From Chloroflexota bacterium (GTDB lineage Bacteria; Chloroflexota; UBA6077; JACCZL01), in assembly GCA_020845495.1 (NCBI GenBank), contig JADLFM010000041.1:44146-108145 (forward strand): 64,000 nucleotides of DNA, read 5' to 3'. This document shows positions 1 through 7,834 of the stretch, one piece after another (position 1 is the stretch's first letter; each line of letters opens with the position of its first letter). The notes under the pieces were generated by a model. That model was not told the origin of the DNA, made no database searches, and saw nothing but the letters and a program-made list of their open reading frames with translations. A program made the translations under genes and the position numbers.

Positions 1-2
1 CG

Positions 3-1430
3 ACCGATCAGCTCGACATCGAGCGAGCGGCGCGGGTGCTCGACGAGCACCACTACGGGCTCGGCCGTGTCAAGGAACGCATCCTCGAGTACATGGCGGT
101 CCGTAAGCTCGCAGCCGGCCGGATGCGTAGTCCAGTGCTGTGCTTCGTGGGACCGCCCGGCGTCGGCAAGACCAGTCTGGGGAAGGCAATCGCCGCCGCC
201 ATCGGGCGTCGCTTCGTGCGGGTCTCGCTCGGCGGGGTGCGCGACGAAGCCGAGATTCGGGGGCACCGCCGCACCTACATCGGGGCGTTGCCGGGCCGGA
301 TCATCCAGACGATGCGCACGGGCGGCACGATCAACCCGGTCTTCATGCTCGACGAGATCGACAAGCTCGGCGTCGACTTCCGGGGCGACCCCTCGTCAGC
401 GCTGCTCGAAGTGCTCGACCCGGAGCAGAACGCCGGCTTTTCCGACCACTACCTTGACGTGCCGTACGACCTCTCGCACGTCATGTTCGTCACCACCGCG
501 AACGTCCTCGATCCGATCCCGCCGGCCTTGCGTGACCGGATGGAAGTGATCGAGCTACCGGGCTACATCGAGGACGAAAAGTACGAGATCGCGCGGCGCT
601 TCCTGATCCCGAAGCAGACCTACGAGCACGGGCTAAACGGCTCCAGGCTCCGCTTCTCGGAGGACGGGGTGCGGCGGATCATTCGGGCCTACACCCATGA
701 GGCTGGCGTTCGAAACCTCGAACGGCAAATCGCCGCCATCTGCCGGAAGGTCGCTCGCAAAGTCGCGACGGGCGCCACGCCGCGTATCACCATCAGCACC
801 AAGAATCTGACGGAGTACCTGGGCCGTCCCCGCTTCACCCACAATCTGGCCGAGGAGCGGGATGAGGTCGGGATCGCGACGGGGGTCTCGTGGACGCCGG
901 CCGGCGGGGACGTCATGGCCGTCGAAGCAAGCCTGCTCGAAGGGAAAGGCCAGCTCGTGCTGACCGGCCAGCTCGGCGACGTGATGAAAGAGTCGGCCCA
1001 GGCGGCGCTGAGCTATGCGCGCTCGCGTGCTGGCGAGCTCGGACTGGCGGCCCGCTTCTACGAGACGACCGACGTCCACATCCACGTGCCGGCCGGCGCC
1101 ATCCCCAAGGATGGCCCATCGGCCGGGATCACGATGGCCACGGCGCTCGTCTCGGGCCTGACTCGACGGCCCTCGCACCGGGAAGTGGCGATGACGGGCG
1201 AGATCACCTTACGCGGGCGGGTACTTCCCGTCGGAGGCATCCGCGAGAAGGTCGTCGCCGCGCACCGAGCCGGCATCAAGACCTTTATCCTCCCGAGCGA
1301 CAACCTGAAGGATCTGGACGACGTCCCCGAGGACGCACGGCGGGAGCTCAACTTCGTGCCAGTCGAGACGATGGATGACGTGCTGACGGTGGCGCTGCAT
1401 CAGATGGCCATCGAGTTGCGGGCCGTCTGA
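3..1430 (+). CDS. lon: ATP-dependent protease Lon, 5'-truncated by window edge
   Basis: Carboxy-terminal part (about 475 codons, against roughly 800 for full Lon) of the cytoplasmic AAA+ protease that degrades misfolded and regulatory proteins. The frame is open to the left edge, so the amino-terminal substrate-binding domain lies outside the window; the GTG at 36 is internal, because Lon-like sequence precedes it. Visible in order: Walker [13 protein letters not shown], Walker B-type FMLDEIDK, the sensor region, then the S16 peptidase domain with the catalytic serine in PKDGPSAGI and the catalytic lysine in [11 protein letters not shown]. No key residue is missing in the visible part. It converges on the TPR gene across a strong hairpin. 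The family assignment is secure. Confidence 0.97.
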   Translation, partial: TDQLDIERAARVLDEHHYGLGRVKERILEYMAVRKLAAGRMRSPVLCFVGPPGVGKTSLGKAIAAAIGRRFVRVSLGGVRDEAEIRGHRRTYIGALPGRIIQTMRTGGTINPVFMLDEIDKLGVDFRGDPSSALLEVLDPEQNAGFSDHYLDVPYDLSHVMFVTTANVLDPIPPALRDRMEVIELPGYIEDEKYEIARRFLIPKQTYEHGLNGSRLRFSEDGVRRIIRAYTHEAGVRNLERQIAAICRKVARKVATGATPRITISTKNLTEYLGRPRFTHNLAEERDEVGIATGVSWTPAGGDVMAVEASLLEGKGQLVLTGQLGDVMKESAQAALSYARSRAGELGLAARFYETTDVHIHVPAGAIPKDGPSAGITMATALVSGLTRRPSHREVAMTGEITLRGRVLPVGGIREKVVAAHRAGIKTFILPSDNLKDLDDVPEDARRELNFVPVETMDDVLTVALHQMAIELRAV

Positions 1431-1474
1431 CGCGCTGGCAGGCCAGAGCCGGCCCCGCGCGGCTCTGACGCACA

Positions 1475-1506
1475 CGGGGAGGGATGCGTGTTCGCATCCC
1501 TCCCCG
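1475..1506. terminator. Perfect 14-bp hairpin between convergent genes
   Basis: Arms 1475-1488 and 1493-1506 are perfectly complementary, with a 4-nt loop TGTT. It lies 45 nt after the lon stop and also faces the 3' end of the TPR gene, so it could end transcription from both sides. No clear U-tract follows on either strand. Confidence 0.7.
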
Positions 1507-1560
1507 CGTCTCTCCACGCACCTGGTGCCGTGACCTTCTGGTGCGCGGCCGTCCTTCGTC

Positions 1561-1612
1561 CTTACGGCTCGTCCTTACGGCTCGTCCTTACGGCTCGCCC
1601 TTACGGCTCGTC
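1561..1612. repeat. Four tandem 13-bp copies spanning a stop codon
   Basis: Four head-to-tail copies of a 13-bp unit (CTTACGGCTCGTC; the third has one T-to-C change). On the minus strand each unit reads GACGAGCCGTAAG, which is the last codons plus the TAA stop of the TPR gene. The copy at 1600-1612 holds the real stop and the other three lie downstream of it. It looks like slipped-strand or copy-type amplification of the gene's 3' end. Confidence 0.85.
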
Positions 1613-2440
1613 GTTCGCGTCGTTCTCGTCGCTGCTGGGGGTTGCGTCCATGTCGGCTTCGGCGACGTCCGCCGTCTCCGCATCCGGCTCGGCGTCTTCC
1701 ATCATGTCTTCGTCTTCCTCGTCCATGTCGGTGCGGAAGACGCTCTCGCGGGTGTACGCCCGCACTTCGGCTGCCTGAGTCGGGAAGGATGGACGATTGC
1801 GCATGCTCGGATCCCGGTACTCTTCGCGGACGATGATCCGGATGTGCCCTTCGTCGATCGACGTGATCGCCGCCGAGTAGCGGTTGCCGGTGCTCAGGAG
1901 CCGCATCACGCGCTGTGCGATCTTGGGCTCGAGTACGCCGACCTGCGCCCCTGACTCCTCGAACACTCGGACGCGGCCATCCTCCACCCTCAGTTCGAGG
2001 CCGTCGCCGGCCGTCAGCGCCGCGATATCCTGATAACGAGCGACGTCCACCAGTTCGGTCACGGCCGTCTTGCCGCTCTCCTCGATGAACAGGCTTGGAT
2101 CGACCCGTCGTGCAGGGGCCGTTGGGGCGACCGCCACCCGCGCCGCATGCGACTCCTCGACCAGCCTGGTGAGCCGGGCCAGGTTCTTCGCGGCGATCGA
2201 GTTGCTCGGGTCAGCCTCAGATGCCTTCTTGTAGGCATCGCGGGATTCGACGTACTGCCCCAACTCCAGCAGCGCCTTGCCGAGCCGATTCAAGGTGTCG
2301 ACGTCTTCGGGGAAATGCTCGAGGATCTGACGATTGGTGTCGGCAGCCTCGTGCCACTTATTCTGCATCGCAAATTGAATCGCCTTCTCCGAACGAAGGC
2401 GCTTCATGCGGAGCCGTTCTTCTGACTGGAACACAGCCAT
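1601..2440 (-). CDS. TPR-repeat protein with acidic tail
   Basis: A 279-residue protein of unknown specific role. Residues 15-90 form two to three tetratricopeptide-like helical hairpins (for example WHEAADTNRQILEHFPED and YVESRDAYKKASEADPSN), a protein-interaction scaffold. The middle part is an unrecognised alpha/beta region, and the last 45 residues are very rich in Asp and Glu. There is no signal peptide or membrane segment, so it is probably cytoplasmic. ATG 2440 has GAGGTG seven bases upstream. The 3' end overlaps a tandem repeat that copies its stop codon. Seen: TPR and acidic tail. Inferred: an assembly or adaptor role. No partner is evident from the neighbours. Confidence 0.85.
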   Translation of the reverse strand: MAVFQSEERLRMKRLRSEKAIQFAMQNKWHEAADTNRQILEHFPEDVDTLNRLGKALLELGQYVESRDAYKKASEADPSNSIAAKNLARLTRLVEESHAARVAVAPTAPARRVDPSLFIEESGKTAVTELVDVARYQDIAALTAGDGLELRVEDGRVRVFEESGAQVGVLEPKIAQRVMRLLSTGNRYSAAITSIDEGHIRIIVREEYRDPSMRNRPSFPTQAAEVRAYTRESVFRTDMDEEDEDMMEDAEPDAETADVAEADMDATPSSDENDANDEP

Positions 2441-2889
2441 GGCATCACACCTCAGGGGTGGCGGGTGGCGGCGGACAACGGAGCCGCCGCGGGAGGGACA
2501 ATCTCAAGCCGCGACCTGATCCGGAGCGTGAGGGATACCTGGCCGCAGCGTAACCTAGCCATTATACGGACCCTGTCAACGGGCATAGATGATCGGCAGA
2601 AAGCGTGCCGTATCCGATGTGCCCGCACCAGAGCGGGTCAGGGCGGCGAAGCAGCTATCAACGTTCATGATGGCAGAGGCAGGAACCTCTTGTTGCAGTT
2701 GTAGCAGCACGAGCGGTAGCATCGCGCAACAGGGGATTGCTACGGACGCGCGTAGGTCGATGCCGAGCAGGTCACACATTTAACCGCCTGACTCGGCCCA
2801 GCGGCCATCGACGGCCTGGCGGCCGACGACCGCACGGACGCCGACGGCGATGAGGCGTCCACCCTCGGATTGCGCCACAAGGGGGGCTC
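2441..2889. other. Intergenic region upstream of leuC and the TPR gene
   Basis: Divergent spacer of 449 bases, less GC-rich than its flanks around 2555-2720. On the minus strand a perfect TATAAT (2561-2566) could be a -10 box for the TPR gene, but no good -35 sits 17 bases before it. Leucine genes often have a T-box or leader peptide; I saw neither the T-box core sequence nor a run of leucine codons followed by alternative hairpins. A short cysteine/serine-rich open frame at 2589-2783 is listed separately. Confidence 0.5.
2589..2783 (+). CDS. Possible small Cys/Ser/Thr-rich peptide (uncertain)
   Basis: A 64-codon ATG frame in the leuC upstream region. Its middle reads MMAEAGTSCCSCSSTSGS: a short acidic stretch and Gly followed by a dense run of Cys, Ser and Thr. 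This spacing resembles precursors of thiazolylpeptide-type bacteriocins, in which a leader ending near EVGAS precedes a core ending in CSCSS. Against it: there is no good Shine-Dalgarno sequence, a 20-residue tail follows the presumed core, the opposite strand is also open, and no YcaO, dehydratase or other modification gene lies in the window. It may not be translated at all. Confidence 0.22.
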   Translation: MIGRKRAVSDVPAPERVRAAKQLSTFMMAEAGTSCCSCSSTSGSIAQQGIATDARRSMPSRSHI

Positions 2890-4305
2890 ATGGCAGGCTC
2901 ACGTACGCTGTTTGACAAGGTCTGGGATGCGCATGTCGTGCGCCAGGCGCCCGCTGAGCCGGCGCTCCTGTACATCGACTTGCACCTCGTTCACGAGGTC
3001 ACGTCGCCGCAGCCGTTCGAGAGCCTGCGCCTGAACGGTCGGCCGGTACGCCGCCCGGACCTGACCATCGCCACCGCCGACCACAACGTTGCCACCACCG
3101 ACCGAACCCTGCCCATCGAAGACCCAATTTCGGCCCTGCAACTGGCAGCGCTGGATCGGAACTGTGCCGAGTTCGGCCTCCGCCTGGAAGGGGCACTTAG
3201 CCCCTTGCAGGGCATCGTGCACGTGATCGGCCCCGAGCTTGGTCTGACCTTGCCAGGGATGACGGTCGTGTGCGGTGACAGCCATACCGCCACGCACGGG
3301 GCGTTCGGAGCCATCGCCTTCGGAATCGGTACGTCAGAGGTCGAACACGTCCTGGCGACCCAGACCTTGATCCAGGCGAAGCCAAAGCAGATGCAAATCC
3401 GGGTCGAGGGTGAACTGCCGCCCGGCGTAATGGCGAAGGACGTCATCCTCGGCATCATCGGACGGATCGGCGTGGGCGGAGCCATCGGCCACGCCATCGA
3501 GTACGCAGGCTCGGCGATCCAGTCCCTGTCGATGGAAGAGCGGATGACCATCTCGAACATGTCGATCGAGGCCGGCGGCCGGGTCGGGTACATGGCGCCA
3601 GACGACACGACGTTCGCCTACGTCGAGGGCCGGCCCCACGCGCCGAAGGGGAAGCTCTGGGAACAGGCGCTGGACGACTGGCGAACCCTCCCGAGCGACG
3701 AGGGCGCGGTGTTCGACACCACGGTCGTCATCGAGGCGGCAGAACTGGTGCCGTACGTCACGTGGGGCACCAATCCGAGCATGGTCGTTCCCGTCACAGA
3801 TCGGGTGCCGGACCCGGCCAGCCTCACGACCCAGCTTGACCGCGAGGCGGCCCAGCGGGCGCTCGCGTACATGGACCTCAGGGCCGGCACCGCCATCGAA
3901 GACATCGATCTGGACCGGGTGTTCATCGGCTCCTGCACGAACGCTCGGATCGAAGACCTGGAGGTCGCGGCGAAGGTCGTGCGTGGTAAGAAGGTGAGCC
4001 CGCGCGTTCGGGCGCTGGTGGTGCCCGGCTCGCAGCAAGTCAAGGCCGAGGCCGAGCGGCGCGGCCTGGACCGGGTGTTCACCGATGCCGGCTTCGAGTG
4101 GCGCGAGGCTGGCTGCTCGATGTGCCTGGGAATGAACCCGGACATCCTTCAACCCGGCGAGCGCTGCGCCTCGACGTCGAACCGCAACTTCGAGGGTCGC
4201 CAGGGCCGGGGCGGCCGCACGCATTTGGTCAGCCCGGCGATGGCAGCGGCGGCGGCGATTGCCGGCCACTTCGTCGATATTCGTGACTGGAAGCTGGAGG
4301 GCTAG
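2890..4305 (+). CDS. leuC: 3-isopropylmalate dehydratase large subunit
   Basis: Large subunit (471 residues, the usual length) of isopropylmalate isomerase, the second step of leucine biosynthesis from 2-oxoisovalerate, interconverting 2- and 3-isopropylmalate. The three [4Fe-4S] ligands are visible: Cys349 in IGSCTNARI and Cys409 and Cys412 in CSMCLGMNP. The aconitase-type segments [14 protein letters not shown] and [13 protein letters not shown] are also present. ATG 2890 has a strong purine-rich site (AAGGGGGG) four bases upstream. leuD follows after three bases, so the pair is one transcript. No leuA or leuB is in the window. The assignment is secure. Confidence 0.97.
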   Translation: MAGSRTLFDKVWDAHVVRQAPAEPALLYIDLHLVHEVTSPQPFESLRLNGRPVRRPDLTIATADHNVATTDRTLPIEDPISALQLAALDRNCAEFGLRLEGALSPLQGIVHVIGPELGLTLPGMTVVCGDSHTATHGAFGAIAFGIGTSEVEHVLATQTLIQAKPKQMQIRVEGELPPGVMAKDVILGIIGRIGVGGAIGHAIEYAGSAIQSLSMEERMTISNMSIEAGGRVGYMAPDDTTFAYVEGRPHAPKGKLWEQALDDWRTLPSDEGAVFDTTVVIEAAELVPYVTWGTNPSMVVPVTDRVPDPASLTTQLDREAAQRALAYMDLRAGTAIEDIDLDRVFIGSCTNARIEDLEVAAKVVRGKKVSPRVRALVVPGSQQVKAEAERRGLDRVFTDAGFEWREAGCSMCLGMNPDILQPGERCASTSNRNFEGRQGRGGRTHLVSPAMAAAAAIAGHFVDIRDWKLEG

Positions 4306-4308
4306 GCG

Positions 4309-4932
4309 GTGGAGAAGTTCACCATCCACACTGGGAAGGTCGTCCCGCTCTATCGACCGAACGTCGACACCGATCAGATCATCCCAGCCGTGCACCTGAA
4401 GCGCATCGAGCGGACCGGCTGGGGCCAGTTCCTCTTCGAGCGCTGGCGGCAGGATCCCGCCTTCGTGCTGAATCGGTCGGAGTACCAGGACGGCACGATC
4501 CTGGTCGCGGGGGAGAGCTTCGGCATCGGCTCGTCGCGCGAGCACGCCCCCTGGTCCCTCCAACAGTACGGGTTCAAGGCCATCGTCGCGCCGTCGTTCG
4601 GCGACATCTTCTTCAACAACTCGGCGAAGAATGGCCTGCTGCTGATCAGGCTGCCCGAGGAACAATGCAAGCAGATCGCGGATTGGGCATCGGGCGAGCC
4701 GGGCTTCAGTCTGACGATCGACCTGGAGCAGCAGACGATCGACGACGGCCACGGGATGCACCTGACGTTCGACGTCGAGCCGTTCCGCAAGCACTGCCTG
4801 CTGAACGGCCTCGACGACATCGGCCTGACGCTCGCGCATGCAGACGACATCGCGGCCTTCGAGCAGCGTCGTCCGGCCTGGCTCCCGATCACGACCCTGC
4901 CGAACGTCGAACTCTCGGTAGCTGGCAGATAA
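4309..4932 (+). CDS. leuD: 3-isopropylmalate dehydratase small subunit
   Basis: Small (swivel-domain) subunit, 207 residues, partner of LeuC in the cytoplasmic isopropylmalate isomerase. The amino-terminal signature [13 protein letters not shown] and the substrate-loop segment [15 protein letters not shown] are intact. It starts at GTG 4309, three bases after the leuC stop, with GGAGG of the leuC tail serving as ribosome-binding site, which suggests coupled translation and equal subunit supply. A perfect 10-bp hairpin 20 bases after the stop probably ends the transcript. Confidence 0.96.
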   Translation: MEKFTIHTGKVVPLYRPNVDTDQIIPAVHLKRIERTGWGQFLFERWRQDPAFVLNRSEYQDGTILVAGESFGIGSSREHAPWSLQQYGFKAIVAPSFGDIFFNNSAKNGLLLIRLPEEQCKQIADWASGEPGFSLTIDLEQQTIDDGHGMHLTFDVEPFRKHCLLNGLDDIGLTLAHADDIAAFEQRRPAWLPITTLPNVELSVAGR

Positions 4933-4951
4933 CAGGCCAGTCTCAGACGAA

Positions 4952-4988
4952 CGCCGGCCCCACCGCCATTCTGGTAGCGGGGCCGGCG
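4952..4988 (+). terminator. Hairpin after leuD
   Basis: Arms CGCCGGCCCC (4952-4961) and GGGGCCGGCG (4979-4988) pair perfectly across a 17-base loop. It sits between leuD and the convergent Rid-family gene. There is no U-tract, as with the other hairpins in this window. Confidence 0.65.
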
Positions 4989-5030
4989 CCCTCACCCACG
5001 GGCGGCCCTGCTCGCTATCTAACCACCAGA

Positions 5031-5453
5031 TCAGCGTTTCGGGATGGCCGCCATCGCGTTGATCTCAATCAAGGCGTCCGGGTCCACAAACCCGCTCACG
5101 GCAACCAGCGTACTCGTGGGGTAGGGTGGCGAGAAGTAGCGTAGCCGGACCTCGTGGATCTCGTGCAGGCTGGCCATGTCTTTGACGAACACGGTCACCT
5201 GCACCACGTCCTCCATCCGCCCGCCCAACCGCTCGAGCGCTGTCTTCACGTTCTCCAACACCTGTTCGGTTTGACGTCGGATATCGCCCTTCCCGACGAG
5301 CTGGTTTTGCTCGTCCACCGCCAGTTGCCCCGCCACCCAGACCAGCCGCTCGAGCTTCGCTGCGTCGATGGCCAGCGCGTTGCAGAACGCCACCGGCATC
5401 CGCATGGCATTCTGACCAGCTACATCGCCAAAGGGCACGCTTTCGAACGCCAT
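5031..5453 (-). CDS. Rid/YjgF family protein without the deaminase arginine
   Basis: A 140-residue member of the Rid (YjgF/YER057c/UK114) family of small trimeric proteins. The archetype RidA hydrolyses reactive enamine/imine intermediates from amino-acid metabolism. The core QTEQVLENVKTALERLGG and VVQVTVFVKDM are typical. At the active site RidA carries PARSxVEV; here the equivalent stretch is PTSTLVAVSGF, so the substrate-binding arginine is replaced by serine. The protein therefore probably belongs to one of the Rid subfamilies without imine deaminase activity. ATG 5453 has AAGGAG seven bases upstream. It is monocistronic and convergent with leuCD. Confidence 0.88.
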   Translation of the reverse strand: MAFESVPFGDVAGQNAMRMPVAFCNALAIDAAKLERLVWVAGQLAVDEQNQLVGKGDIRRQTEQVLENVKTALERLGGRMEDVVQVTVFVKDMASLHEIHEVRLRYFSPPYPTSTLVAVSGFVDPDALIEINAMAAIPKR

Positions 5454-5639
5454 CGGCTTGCTCCTTTCCCGTCACGTACGGTGGTGAATCAGTCCTACAG
5501 GGTACGGTGGCGAGTCTCGCAGGCCAGGTTGGAGGGAACGCGCGATCCGTGCTATCTCGATCTGAGCCGCCATCTGGCAGGACGGCAGGCTCGTCCGTCA
5601 GCGTTGATGTACCTCGTGGATCTGACCGCTCGCACCGCT

Positions 5640-6287
5640 CTAGATGCGCGGCCGCGCCGGCCGGCCAAGGCCCGGGAACGAGCGCTCGATCGGCGTCCAA
5701 GACCGCCGGGAGCGTAGGTAGTGGTCGGCGCGCAGCAGCCCGACGACGGCGACGGAGTCCGAGATTTCGCCCGTCAGTGCCATCTCGACCGCTGCCGTGA
5801 GCGGCAGCCGCCAGAGTCGCAAGTCCTCGGTGCCCTCCGGCTCGGCCTCTCCGAGGGTCAGTCCCTCGGCCAGGAAGACGCAGCCCGTCTCGTCGGTGGC
5901 CGAGTTCGAGGTGTGGAGTTCGCCCAGGTAGGTCCAGCGCTCCGCCACGATACCGGTCTCCTCGCGTAGCTCACGCTGGGCAGCCGCAAGTGGCGTCTCC
6001 TCTTTCGAGCCGCCGCCCTCGGGAATCTCCCAGGAGTACAGGTCGAGTGTATAGCGATACTGCCCGACCAGGAACGTGTCGCCGTTGTCGGCCAGCGGCA
6101 CCACGCCAATCGCCCAGGACTTGAACTGGACCACGCCGTAGATGCCGGGTTGCCCATCAGGTCGGATGACCTGATCCTCGCGCACCCCGATCCACGAGTT
6201 CGCGTAGACCGGTCGCGACGCGAGGCACCGCCAGGGGTTAGCGTACTTGCCGCCAGAACTGTCTCCACCCTCGGGCCGTTCGGTCAC
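5640..6287 (-). CDS. Nudix hydrolase, ADP-ribose pyrophosphatase-like
   Basis: A 215-residue Nudix hydrolase. The complete Nudix box runs over residues 91-113 (Gly91, Glu97, Arg105-Glu106 and the metal-binding Glu109-Glu110), which binds Mg2+ for attack on a nucleoside diphosphate linked to another moiety. The SWEIPEGG lead-in is typical of ADP-ribose pyrophosphatases and related NDP-sugar hydrolases; the exact substrate cannot be read from sequence. It starts at a GTG that overlaps the stop of the upstream phosphodiesterase gene (GTGA), so the two are translationally coupled and may act in one nucleotide-scavenging step. Confidence 0.92.
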   Translation of the reverse strand: MTERPEGGDSSGGKYANPWRCLASRPVYANSWIGVREDQVIRPDGQPGIYGVVQFKSWAIGVVPLADNGDTFLVGQYRYTLDLYSWEIPEGGGSKEETPLAAAQRELREETGIVAERWTYLGELHTSNSATDETGCVFLAEGLTLGEAEPEGTEDLRLWRLPLTAAVEMALTGEISDSVAVVGLLRADHYLRSRRSWTPIERSFPGLGRPARPRI

Positions 6288-7753
6288 CGGCCCTCGACCC
6301 GGCCAACGTCCAGGTAGCGGCGGCCATCGACCGTCGAGACCTGGAGTGTGAAGCGCCGGCCATGTGACGTCCGCTCGACCTCCGCGTGCCCAACCTCCAT
6401 GTCGGCCGGGTCTGGGCCGCCTTCGAGGGCCTCACAGAGCACTCGCCCGTCTTGCGATGGGTCCGGCTCGAGGCCGAGCAGGTGCCCCAGCGTTGGAGCC
6501 AGGTCGACGTTGCCAGACGGCAAAGGATCGACGAACCCGTGCTTCAGGCCCGCCCCACCCATGACGAGGGTGTTGCGGATCTCCCAACCGCTGATGCCGC
6601 CGTGGCTGGCCAGGACGCCCGTGTCCAGACCGGCCGAGCGGCCGGCGCGCCCGTACATGTTGACGGCATCGTCCCAGGCAAGCGAGCACAGCAGGTCCGG
6701 CGCGTGCTCGCCGTCCAATCCGATACTGGACAGCGGGAACGTGCCTTCGACGCTACCCCAGGGGAAGGCGCGTGCGAAGACCGGCCCGCCAGCCGGCCAC
6801 GCGAGCAGCGCCTGGCCAGCACGGCCGATGAGCGAGGCATCCCCATCCGGTGCGCTTACGTAGAGTGCGCCGCCGTTGCGGGCCAGCACGAGGCGGCCGT
6901 CGTCGAGCGCCGTGCTGAGCGCCAGGTCAGTGAAGGGTCCGTCCGGGCCAGCCGCGTCGAGCAGCGGATCGATGGTCACGTAGCCGTGGTCGGAGACGAC
7001 CGCTGCCGTGGTCTCGGCCAGGATGCCCCGCTCTGCCAGCGCGGCCAGCACCATCCCGAGGTGGGTATCGGCATCGCGGATCGACGCCATCCCCTCCGGG
7101 CTGCCAAAGCCACGTGCATGCTGTGTCTTGTCTGGATCGGTGTGCCAAAAGACGAGCAAGGTCGGATCGAGGTCCGGCAGGACGTGTTCGACGATGGCAC
7201 GAGTGAACCAGCGGTTTTGCGCCTGATTCGGGATCGTCACGGCCGGCATCGGCCCGAGCCGCTCGATGGCGGTGGCCAGCGCATCGGGCGGGGTCGGGAT
7301 GACCGGGTGCAGCAGTCGGTCGCCCGCTTCGCTCCGTTCGTCGATACGCGGATGGCAGAGCATCGCCGAGCCGGGCGAGCCGGTGCTGACGACGACGGTC
7401 CGCCCGCCGCGCTCTCCGATGTGGTCGGCCAGGGTGTCGCAGAGCACGATCCGTCCACCCCGCAACTCGCGCAGCGCCGCCAGGGCACGGTGATCGCCCA
7501 TGTTGATGGCGGCACGAGGATCGACCGCCTGCACGAACACGCTGTTCCCGAGGATACCGTGGCCGGCCGGCAGGCGCCCGGTCGCGAGCGATGCCGAGTT
7601 GATGCGGGTAACGGTCGGGAAGACGGCGTGGCTCTCGGCAAAGCGGACGCCGTCGGCGCCGAGCCGCCAGAGATTGGGAGTATGCTCCTCGGAGATCAGG
7701 TCTGGCCGCATGCCGTCCCAGACCATGACGAAGGCGCGCCGCGCCGCACTCAC
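6284..7753 (-). CDS. Type I phosphodiesterase / nucleotide pyrophosphatase family protein
   Basis: A 489-residue alkaline-phosphatase-superfamily enzyme. The amino end has the metal-binding aspartate in FVMVWDGMRPD and the nucleophile region FPTVTRINSASLATGRLP, as in nucleotide pyrophosphatase/phosphodiesterases. Further metal ligands are seen in HTDPDKTQH, VVSDHGYV and ASHGGISGWE. There is no signal peptide, so it is likely cytoplasmic. Its downstream partner is a Nudix hydrolase overlapping by four bases, consistent with cleavage of nucleotide-like phosphodiesters or pyrophosphates. Substrates in this superfamily vary (phosphonates, nucleotides, phospholipids), so only the superfamily is certain. 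GTG start at 7753. Confidence 0.85.
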   Translation of the reverse strand: MSAARRAFVMVWDGMRPDLISEEHTPNLWRLGADGVRFAESHAVFPTVTRINSASLATGRLPAGHGILGNSVFVQAVDPRAAINMGDHRALAALRELRGGRIVLCDTLADHIGERGGRTVVVSTGSPGSAMLCHPRIDERSEAGDRLLHPVIPTPPDALATAIERLGPMPAVTIPNQAQNRWFTRAIVEHVLPDLDPTLLVFWHTDPDKTQHARGFGSPEGMASIRDADTHLGMVLAALAERGILAETTAAVVSDHGYVTIDPLLDAAGPDGPFTDLALSTALDDGRLVLARNGGALYVSAPDGDASLIGRAGQALLAWPAGGPVFARAFPWGSVEGTFPLSSIGLDGEHAPDLLCSLAWDDAVNMYGRAGRSAGLDTGVLASHGGISGWEIRNTLVMGGAGLKHGFVDPLPSGNVDLAPTLGHLLGLEPDPSQDGRVLCEALEGGPDPADMEVGHAEVERTSHGRRFTLQVSTVDGRRYLDVGRVEGR

Positions 7754-7834
7754 AGCCGATCCTCGTCGGCCGAGCGCCCGTGGCCGCTACCGGTGGTTGG
7801 ACGAACCAGTGTCGCCATTACAGGTCAGCCCTTC

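Noticed and set aside
2576..2779. Minus-strand 67-codon frame in the leuC upstream region
   Set aside because: No ribosome-binding site, no family; its openness mirrors the plus-strand frame in the same DNA.
2700..2889. Leucine T-box or attenuator before leuC
   Set aside because: No T-box core sequence, no leucine-codon-rich leader peptide and no pair of competing hairpins found.
3334..4995. Long open frame (over 500 codons) antisense to leuC and leuD
   Set aside because: High GC content keeps the opposite strand open; the sense strand has complete family motifs, and the antisense product has Arg/Asp/Val-rich composition without any domain.
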